11,082 nt of DNA from an uncultured Bacilli bacterium. GTDB lineage: Bacteria; Bacillota_I; Bacilli_A; RF39; UBA660. Position 1 is the stretch's first letter; the number at the start of each line of letters is the position of its first letter. The notes under the pieces were generated by a model. It saw only the letters and a list, made by a program, of their open reading frames with translations, ran no database searches and was not told where the DNA came from. The position numbers and the translations under genes are program-made. Of this stretch, positions 6,405 to 11,082 are shown piece by piece. The stretch spans positions 1 to 11,082 of the forward strand of contig CANQLN010000026.1 of NCBI GenBank assembly GCA_947624695.1. Direction: 5' to 3'.

Positions 6405-7553
6405 TTAATTAACAAATATTTTTTGAAAAATGTTTAAAACGAAATCATTATCATTCATTTTACTTTCTAAATATTCATTAAAATTATTTTGATTAATTTC
6501 TTTATCAGAAATATCTTTAAAATGAGGATATAATTCTTCAACTTGATTTCTTGTTACTGTATAAGTATTACCACTAAAATTAAAGGTAATTTGTTTCACA
6601 TTATTAATTAAAGTAAATATTGAAACAGAATTATATAACAAAGATTTCTCTAAATAATGATTTCCATTAACATACCAATCTGTAATATGATAATCGATTG
6701 TTAAACCAAGATTCGCAGTATCAATCTCAAAAACATAACCATATTCAGCAAGGGGTAAATTATCAATTAAATGACTATCATTACTATTGTTACCAACATA
6801 TGAATTTTTATAATGAATTAGGTTTTCGATTCCTGATTTGTCTCTATTAAAGGGGATTATAGGAACATTTTCTTCGGTATATTCTTTTTTAGTATCAACA
6901 ATATAATATTCATTTTTAGTATTTCTATTTATTCTATAGACATTACATAAAGGGGACTTATAAATAATCATATCTTCTGTAGTTTTAATAAGATAAGAAA
7001 ACCGGGGAGGAACTTTATTTAAAACGACATTACCATAGTCAAGGATAATTAATAAGATAAAACCCATTATAAAATAAATTAAACCTAAAAATAATTTTTT
7101 AAATATTTTATTCTTTTTTAAATTAATAAAACCTAAAGTAGATATTAATAAACCCATTACTGAAAAAATAGATCCCCAACTACTTTCGGTAGGAAAAACC
7201 GAAAAAGCATTAAAGATTAAAAAGATACCTAAAAGCATAATAAATATGGCTATTTTCCTATTTTTCTCATCAACTATTTTATTAGAATAATCAATGGTAT
7301 CAATAATATTTTTTTCTAATTTTTTTTGATAATTTTCTTTATCAACTCTTTCTCCACTAAGTAAGTCATTAACCGTAATTTTTAAAATTTGACATAATTC
7401 CAACATAATGGAAGCATCTGGAAGTCCCTTACCACACTCCCATTTAGATACCGCTTTCGCAGTTATACCTAATTTTTCCGCTAACTCCTCTTGAGTTAAG
7501 TTTTGCTCTTTTCTTAAAGTAGCAATAAATTTACCGATTTTTTCTTGATTCAT
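6405..7553 (-). CDS. XRE-family transmembrane regulator with DUF4825-like outer domain
   Basis: This 382-aa protein has a Cro/CI helix-turn-helix (1-65; LTQEELAEKLGITAKAVSKWE), three hydrophobic helices (about 100-120, 127-145, 154-174) and a C-terminal domain of about 200 residues. An odd number of helices puts that domain outside the cell. It contains YVGNNSNDSHLIDNLPL, GLTIDYHITDW, SVSIFTLINNVKQITFNF and YTVTRNQVEELYP, which resemble DUF4825, a presumed ligand-binding domain also found with membrane sensor proteins. The ATG at 7551-7553 is chosen because the paralogue at 6319 starts with the same MNQE-IGKFIA sequence and AAAGGAG (7563-7569) lies nine bases upstream. The open frame extends 18 codons further but overlaps the -10. 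A single-protein link from outer signal to promoter is likely; ligand and regulon are unknown. Confidence 0.87.
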   Translation of the reverse strand: MNQEKIGKFIATLRKEQNLTQEELAEKLGITAKAVSKWECGKGLPDASIMLELCQILKITVNDLLSGERVDKENYQKKLEKNIIDTIDYSNKIVDEKNRKIAIFIMLLGIFLIFNAFSVFPTESSWGSIFSVMGLLISTLGFINLKKNKIFKKLFLGLIYFIMGFILLIILDYGNVVLNKVPPRFSYLIKTTEDMIIYKSPLCNVYRINRNTKNEYYIVDTKKEYTEENVPIIPFNRDKSGIENLIHYKNSYVGNNSNDSHLIDNLPLAEYGYVFEIDTANLGLTIDYHITDWYVNGNHYLEKSLLYNSVSIFTLINNVKQITFNFSGNTYTVTRNQVEELYPHFKDISDKEINQNNFNEYLESKMNDNDFVLNIFQKIFVN

Positions 7554-7587
7554 GTTTTCTTGCTCCTTTCCAAAAAGAATATATAAT

Positions 7588-7596
7588 ATTATAACA
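7588..7596 (-). promoter_or_regulatory. extended -10 promoter of the DUF4825 regulator
   Basis: The minus strand reads TGT-TATAAT (TATAAT at 7588-7593), giving a start near 7581 and a leader of about 28 nt with AAAGGAG. No clear -35 is seen. The in-frame ATG at 7605-7607 lies upstream of this start, which supports the shorter protein. Confidence 0.6.
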
Positions 7597-7756
7597 AATT
7601 TTAACACCTACAATTAGTAGAGTTGGATTATTTTAGATATCTATACTAATTTATTAAATTCACTTTTCTATTTTATTTCTTGCTTTTATACAGTTTGTTA
7701 CTTTAACAGCAATACTATCAGTTAAAATAATTAAACCATGTAATCAAATGATTATT

Positions 7757-7788
7757 AAAAATAAAAGATAAGATTTGTTTTCTTATCT
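7757..7788 (-). terminator. rho-independent terminator of the coiled-coil surface protein gene
   Basis: AGATAAGA (7766-7773) and TCTTATCT (7781-7788) form an 8-bp stem with a 7-nt loop. On the minus strand it is followed by a T-rich run (complement of 7757-7765). It lies 16 bp after the stop codon at 7804. Nothing gene-like is seen between it and the promoter at 7588. Confidence 0.75.
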
Positions 7789-7803
7789 CTTAAAACTTTT
7801 TAA

Positions 7804-9105
7804 TTATTGAACTTTTTCATAAACCGCAACATATTTATAAGCAATACCTGTTTGACCATATATTGTATTTTTTTGTTCAGAAATTAATTCCCATTGTTTA
7901 AATTTATAACCATATCTTGCTTCAGGTGCCTGGATTGTATATTCTTTAATATCAGCTCTTCTAGAATAAATAACATCATCTTTTAATTCACCGGTATTAT
8001 CATCAGGGAATCCAACACACTCATTCAAATCACAAGCGAATTCAGCAAACCAAATACAACCAGAACCTGTTGCACCACATCTGGATGTTGTATAATAATT
8101 TTCGTGATCATAAAGACGTACGGTTAATGGATTTAAATTACTATAGAAATGAAATTCTACTTCTTGTTTTTCTTCTTTTGGAGCATGACCATATTTTGCT
8201 TCGTAATCTTTTTTATATTGTTCGCGGTCTAATTCTTCACCTTTAGCAGCAGCTTCTAACATTTTTTTAAGTTGTTCATCAGTAAGTGATCTATTTTCAT
8301 TAGTATTAGGGTTAGTTACTGTCGTATTGTTATTATTATTATTATTTTGATTTACATTATTTTGATTATTTTCTTTAGTCGTTGATGTTGAAGTTGTTGA
8401 AGTTGAAGTATTATTTTGACTTACAGTAGTCTTGTTATTTTGACTATTTATAGCTTTAGTTGTTGTTTCTTTTTTTGCAACTTCTGTTGTTGTTTGTTGT
8501 TTTGGCTCTGAAGTATTCTCTTTATTTTCTTGAGTTTTTCTTATTTCTTCTTCTATAGCCTTTTTATTGTCTTCAGCTTTTTGAACTCTTTCTTCAGCCG
8601 CATTTTTATTATTTTGAGCCTCTGTTATAGCTTTTTCCGCATTTTGGGCTTTAACAGTAGCATCTTTTTTAGTTGCTTCAGCCTTAGTTACAGCATCTTC
8701 AGCAGCTTTTACTTTAGCTTCCGCAGCAGCCTTTGCCTCTTTTGTTGTAGCCTTTTTAACTTCAGCTTCCGCTAATCTTTTAGCTTCTTTGGCTTTAGTT
8801 ATTGCTTCTTCGGCATCAGCAACTTCTTTTTGAGCATTTGCCGCTTCTTCAGCAGCCTTTTCTACTTCTTTATTAGCTGCTTCAAGTTCAGCTTTAGATT
8901 CATTAACTTCATTTTCAGCTTCCTCTAATACATTAGGGGCTTTACTTTCAATAGCTTCATTGGCAACAAAATTTACATTTCCTTCATCATTTGCTTTAAA
9001 TGAATTATGAACATTAACAGCAACAACTCCAGCACATATGGCCGCTACTGTTCCAGATCCTAAAACTATACCTTTTATTGCACTAATTGATAATAAATGT
9101 TTCAT
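7804..9105 (-). CDS. membrane-anchored coiled-coil surface protein with Cys-containing C-terminal domain
   Basis: The 433-aa protein begins with one hydrophobic helix (about 10-32) that is either an uncleaved anchor or a signal peptide. A long Ala/Glu/Lys-rich coiled coil (about 50-195) follows, then a Thr/Asn/Gln/Ser-rich linker (about 200-270) with seven Asn in a row. A charged segment leads to a C-terminal domain (about 315-433) with four cysteines (343, 350, 358, 363), which could form two disulfides. Its end, ARYGYKFKQWELI ... YVAVYEKV, recalls the GYxFxxW pattern of InlB-type surface repeats. No LPxTG motif is present. The likely role is a stalked surface protein, with the coil and linker crossing the wall. 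The ATG at 9103-9105 is chosen because GGGAG (9115-9119) is nine bases upstream; a TTG at 9126 would start before that site. It has its own promoter and terminator. Function and partner are unknown. Confidence 0.82.
   Translation of the reverse strand: MKHLLSISAIKGIVLGSGTVAAICAGVVAVNVHNSFKANDEGNVNFVANEAIESKAPNVLEEAENEVNESKAELEAANKEVEKAAEEAANAQKEVADAEEAITKAKEAKRLAEAEVKKATTKEAKAAAEAKVKAAEDAVTKAEATKKDATVKAQNAEKAITEAQNNKNAAEERVQKAEDNKKAIEEEIRKTQENKENTSEPKQQTTTEVAKKETTTKAINSQNNKTTVSQNNTSTSTTSTSTTKENNQNNVNQNNNNNNNTTVTNPNTNENRSLTDEQLKKMLEAAAKGEELDREQYKKDYEAKYGHAPKEEKQEVEFHFYSNLNPLTVRLYDHENYYTTSRCGATGSGCIWFAEFACDLNECVGFPDDNTGELKDDVIYSRRADIKEYTIQAPEARYGYKFKQWELISEQKNTIYGQTGIAYKYVAVYEKVQ
8332..8346 (-). 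repeat. (AAT)5 trinucleotide repeat encoding poly-Asn
   Basis: Five perfect AAT codons, flanked by AAC and another AAT, encode seven Asn in the linker of the surface protein. The unit is three bases, so length changes would alter linker length but not the frame. Neighbouring Thr/Ser codons (about 8378-8410) are also quasi-repetitive. Confidence 0.85.
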
Positions 9106-9143
9106 ATAAATTTTCTCCCTTTCCAACTTGTTTTTATGCTGGT

Positions 9144-9172
9144 ATTATATAATATTATATGAAAAATGTAAA
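9144..9172 (-). promoter_or_regulatory. sigma-A promoter of the surface protein gene
   Basis: On the minus strand, -35 TTTACA (9167-9172), a 17-bp spacer and -10 TATAAT (9144-9149) are seen. The start near 9137 gives a leader of about 30 nt. This is one of the best promoters in the window and suggests strong expression. Confidence 0.8.
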
Positions 9173-9217
9173 GTTTATTTCCATTAATTGACCTAGCAAT
9201 TTTAACCAAAAAATTAA

Positions 9218-10090
9218 CTATGCCAAATCTATTTTTGAATTTTCTAATTTTTCTTTTTCTTCTAAATATTGATAACTAAGATTATTTTGATTACTAATTA
9301 CTTTCTTGCCAAGTTTTTGTTCTAAATTATCTCTAGCCACTTTCGAAACATTACCACCCATTTTAGCAATTACTTTATTTTGCTTTAAACCATAAGGCTT
9401 ATGTTCTTTAGCAAGTTCTAGGGTTGCAATTTCACCTAAATTAGTAAGGGCAATTTCGATATCTGACATATTATCTCTTAGAGATTCTTTCCGAATACCC
9501 TTATAAGCTTTATATTCAGATTCTTTCATCCCCGACCATTCTTTATATATCTCATTCGTTAGTATCGCATATTCATAATCTTTAGAAATACCGCCATCTT
9601 GCCATATAGAAGTTAATTTATTTCTATCTAATATACTTTTTAATCTAGTTTCAATCCATTTATCTGAGTAACCTCTTTTTCGATAATAATCTATAGCCCT
9701 TTTAATAGCAATCTCTGGATCAAATACTTCATCAATTCTTTCACTACCTAAACTAGCAAGCCAAATCTTAAAGGGCTCTGCTTTAGGCGAGGGAATAGAT
9801 TCAATTAATCTTAAAATCCCTTCAGTATCTAAAACGTCAGTTAAATAATTTTTTCCATCTTTTTGAGACTTTAATTTCAGTTGTACGATATTTTCGTACA
9901 ACTTACTCCCTTCATTTACTAATTTTCTTTTTAAATCAGTCCAATATCTTTTAGGAATTTTGCTTTCAGTCAAAGCCCCTATAACATCAACAACGCTAAA
10001 ATAATAATCTTCTTTTTCACTATCCCAGATGCTTCTTATTTCTTTTCCTTCAAATAAATTGGAAATTGTTTTTAATTTGCTTTCATTCAT
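9218..10090 (-). CDS. BRO-N domain phage antirepressor-type protein
   Basis: This 290-aa protein starts with a BRO-N/antirepressor domain (about 16-125): IRSIWDSEKEDYYFSVVDVI, then a W-T-D-L-K-R-K-L segment, a LTDVLDTEGILRLIESIPSPKAEPFKIWLA stretch and ERIDEVFDPEIAI. A conserved helical C-terminal region follows (RAIDYYRKRGYSDKWIETRL, then DYEYAILTNEIYKEWSGM and EHKPYGLKQNK). BRO-N proteins are DNA-binding antirepressors typical of phages and prophages, but this full-length type is also found alone in many gut Firmicutes. The region is related to DinD-type proteins. No other phage genes are adjacent, so it is probably a solitary acquisition. AAGGGG (10100-10105) precedes the ATG at 10090, and a promoter lies at 10114-10142. 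A perfect 25-bp inverted repeat lies within codons 63-71. The target is unknown. Confidence 0.88.
   Translation of the reverse strand: MNESKLKTISNLFEGKEIRSIWDSEKEDYYFSVVDVIGALTESKIPKRYWTDLKRKLVNEGSKLYENIVQLKLKSQKDGKNYLTDVLDTEGILRLIESIPSPKAEPFKIWLASLGSERIDEVFDPEIAIKRAIDYYRKRGYSDKWIETRLKSILDRNKLTSIWQDGGISKDYEYAILTNEIYKEWSGMKESEYKAYKGIRKESLRDNMSDIEIALTNLGEIATLELAKEHKPYGLKQNKVIAKMGGNVSKVARDNLEQKLGKKVISNQNNLSYQYLEEKEKLENSKIDLA
9879..9903. repeat. perfect inverted repeat inside the BRO gene
   Basis: AGTTGTACGA (9879-9888) and TCGTACAACT (9894-9903) are perfect 10-bp arms around five bases. They encode K-LYENIVQL in the BRO protein. The repeat is richer in GC than its surroundings. It could be an intragenic operator or an mRNA hairpin; no U-tract follows, so it is not a terminator. 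Confidence 0.85.
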
Positions 10091-10113
10091 ATAAAACCAC
10101 CCCTTATAAAAAC

Positions 10114-10142
10114 ATTATATAATAAAGAATATTTGCTTACAA
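10114..10142 (-). promoter_or_regulatory. sigma-A promoter of the BRO gene
   Basis: On the minus strand -35 TTGTAA (10137-10142), a 17-bp spacer and -10 TATAAT (10114-10119) are seen. The -35 begins only about ten bases after the stop codon of the NUDIX gene, and no terminator separates the two genes, so read-through may add to expression. Confidence 0.75.
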
Positions 10143-10151
10143 TAAATTTTA

Positions 10152-10568
10152 CTATTTTAAATATCTAAATATTTGTTCAGGATATATAATTAATTCTTTA
10201 TTTTGAAATTTATTTATATCTACCCACATGGCATTAACTTCGCCATCAATTATGTATTTTTCTTTATAATCTTTATCTTCTATAAAAACGTTATAAAACA
10301 ATATTAATTCATGAGCATTTTTACCATTATAAGTAAATATGTTTTCGGCAATACCTAAAAATTCTCCCACATTAATATCTATATTCAGTTCTTCTTTAAA
10401 TTCTCTTTTTAAGGCATCTTTACTATCTTCTAAAAACTCAATGCCTCCTCCTATACATCTATAAAATTCTTTGTTTGTTACTTTATCATAGCCTTTATTA
10501 ACTAATAACTTATTTTCTTTTTTTACTATTCCCAGAACAACAGGTCTTATTTCTTTAAATTTATCCAT
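10152..10568 (-). CDS. NUDIX hydrolase
   Basis: The 138-aa protein has a Nudix box at 41-63 (G41, E47, R55, E56, E59, E60), the Mg2+-binding motif of enzymes that cleave a nucleoside diphosphate linked to another group. The usual Gly near the end of the box is Asn62 here, a tolerated variation. The strand before it (RPVVLGIVKKENKLLV) and the C-terminal V-D-I...YPEQIF region fit a single-domain cytoplasmic enzyme of MutT-like size. Substrate cannot be told from sequence; house-cleaning of modified nucleotides or nucleotide sugars is typical. AGGAGG (10580-10585) lies 11 bases before the ATG, a little long. The BRO gene follows after 61 bp with its own promoter, so the two are not clearly one operon. 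Confidence 0.88.
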   Translation of the reverse strand: MDKFKEIRPVVLGIVKKENKLLVNKGYDKVTNKEFYRCIGGGIEFLEDSKDALKREFKEELNIDINVGEFLGIAENIFTYNGKNAHELILFYNVFIEDKDYKEKYIIDGEVNAMWVDINKFQNKELIIYPEQIFRYLK

Positions 10569-10610
10569 TTCTTATTATTCCTCCTTATCTAACTATTTTC
10601 TTCACTTAAT

Positions 10611-10616
10611 ATTATA
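10611..10616 (-). promoter_or_regulatory. -10 element of the NUDIX gene
   Basis: TATAAT on the minus strand lies about 43 bp before the ATG. The best -35 (TAGAAA, 16-bp spacing) is weak. The placement between the terminator at 10683-10706 and the NUDIX ribosome binding site supports it. Confidence 0.5.
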
Positions 10617-10682
10617 CTATATCTTTTTCCTTTTTCTATAACCCTTTATAAGAAAATGGAAGAGGTAGAATGTTACCATCAT

Positions 10683-10706
10683 AAAAAACTCCCAATTTAG
10701 GGAGTT
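10683..10706 (-). terminator. rho-independent terminator after the CAP gene and its remnant
   Basis: On the minus strand AACTCCC, a 6-nt loop and GGGAGTT form a 7-bp GC-containing stem (10687-10693 with 10700-10706), followed at once by a run of T. It is the most canonical terminator in the window. It lies 14 bp beyond the stop of the decayed reading frame, which suggests that frame was once the true 3' end of the transcript's coding part. Confidence 0.9.
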
Positions 10707-10720
10707 AATTTTAAAATAAT

Positions 10721-10800
10721 TTAATCTTCTACTTTAGCTAATTCCTCTAATCAACTAAAGCATTTTTCTCTAAAAAATCATGAACTTTATTTTTTATTTC
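10721..10800 (-). pseudogene. frameshifted coding remnant after the CAP stop codon
   Basis: Directly after the CAP gene's TAG, the same frame continues with 17 sense codons (EIKNKVHDFLEKNALVD). It then hits TAG. Adding one base near 10751 restores a frame reading LEELAKVED and a TAA at 10721-10723, just before the terminator. The composition (amphipathic, Glu/Lys/Leu-rich) looks coded rather than random. It could be a lost C-terminal extension of the CAP protein or the tail of another gene that the CAP gene now abuts. The family is not recognised. Confidence 0.45.
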
Positions 10801-11082
10801 CTAGTCGCTAAATATTTGAACTGCATAATAACCATACTTAGAACCACTTAATGATACTAAGGCAAATCCCACTTTTTTATAAACTGGATTAATCATATTC
10901 TCATAATGTCCTTGACTATTTCGCCACCCATTCATTACACCCTTAACTGTAGACATTCCTGCGGCAATATTTTCACCATTTGTAGAACGGCCAATCTGAA
11001 GATCGGTTAAAACAGTAAAACAACTATCATCACCACTCATATTAGGTCTTTCATGAGAAAATTTACCAGAATAGGCCATTTC
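10801..11082 (-). CDS. CAP/SCP-domain extracellular protein (C-terminal part, partial)
   Basis: The 93 visible codons are the C-terminal part of a CAP (SCP/PR-1, PF00188) domain: EMAYSGKFSHERPN, then GENIAAG, GWRNSQGHYENM (with the conserved His), KVGFAL, and a final YYAVQIFSD strand. Such bacterial proteins are normally secreted, often involved in the cell surface or spore coat and sometimes fused to wall-binding modules. The frame is open at the right edge, so the start, signal peptide and any N-terminal modules lie outside the window; an ATG at 11079 is internal to the domain. The TAG at 10801-10803 ends the protein at the normal end of the CAP fold. What follows is an in-frame decayed tail, so this stop may be a recent truncation of a longer protein. 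Confidence 0.85.
   Translation of the reverse strand, partial: EMAYSGKFSHERPNMSGDDSCFTVLTDLQIGRSTNGENIAAGMSTVKGVMNGWRNSQGHYENMINPVYKKVGFALVSLSGSKYGYYAVQIFSD

Noticed and set aside
6380..6410. Near-palindrome TTAATTAA-AATAGCTATT-TAATTAA after the DUF4825 regulator stop, considered as a terminator.
   Set aside because: It is AT-only apart from the centre, has no loop and is not followed by a U-tract on the minus strand.
7608..7756. A minus-strand stretch of about 25 open codons (GLIILTDSIAVKVTNC...) between the regulator promoter and the surface-protein terminator.
   Set aside because: It has no start codon, no ribosome binding site and a stop just upstream. It is too short to tell a gene remnant from chance, and nothing else is seen in this gap.
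8530..8775. Plus-strand open frame of 81 codons rich in Ser, Phe and Leu.
   Set aside because: It is the complement of the Ala/Glu/Lys coiled-coil region; its composition is a by-product and it has no ribosome binding site.
9106..9126. TTG at 9124-9126 as start of the surface protein.
   Set aside because: The ribosome binding site GGGAG (9115-9119) lies after it and fits the ATG at 9103-9105.
9218..10568. A prophage or defence island around the BRO-N gene.
   Set aside because: No integrase, structural, lysis or toxin-antitoxin genes are seen next to it; the neighbours are a NUDIX hydrolase and a surface protein with their own promoters.

Overview
The window is strongly AT-rich DNA (by eye about 70% A+T or more) with compact genes, AGGAGG-type ribosome binding sites and sigma-A-type promoters. 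This fits a low-GC Firmicutes or Mollicutes-like gut bacterium. UGG is the only Trp codon and UGA is not read through, so the standard bacterial code applies. All complete genes end in TAA or TAG and none in TGA. Fifteen protein genes are well supported (fourteen complete, one partial). All but one lie on the minus strand, so the window is mostly one block transcribed right to left. I found no rRNA, tRNA, CRISPR array, insertion sequence or riboswitch.

Left part (1-3053). A lone plus-strand gene encodes a Cys-rich protein of unknown function. It converges on a minus-strand pair: an integral membrane protein of the PF06541 type, then a UgtP/MGDG-synthase-type glycolipid glycosyltransferase. 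One palindromic hairpin terminates both directions and encodes the last residues of both converging proteins. Upstream lies an XRE regulator with one membrane helix and an outer domain; a 9-bp inverted repeat overlaps its promoter.

Middle (3155-5694). A five-gene operon reads, in order of transcription: a soluble HExxH metallopeptidase-like protein (TTG start), a DUF1292 protein, a four-helix membrane protein, a tiny acidic protein and a short family-I pyrophosphatase-like protein. Upstream (5813-7553) are two paralogous XRE regulators with membrane helices; the larger carries a C-terminal DUF4825-like outer domain. Three one-component membrane regulators in about 5 kb suggest envelope sensing, but the ligands are unknown.

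Right part (7804-11082). A membrane-anchored surface protein has an Ala/Lys/Glu coiled coil, a Thr/Asn-rich linker and a Cys-containing head, with its own promoter and terminator. Next come a BRO-N phage-antirepressor-type protein with a 25-bp internal inverted repeat, a NUDIX hydrolase, and the C-terminal end of a secreted CAP/SCP-domain protein that runs off the right edge. A decayed coding remnant lies between the CAP stop codon and its terminator.

I do not see a clear defence or other named novel system. The best leads are the uncharacterised metallopeptidase operon, the cluster of transmembrane XRE regulators, the inverted repeat inside the BRO gene and the frameshifted tail after the CAP gene.
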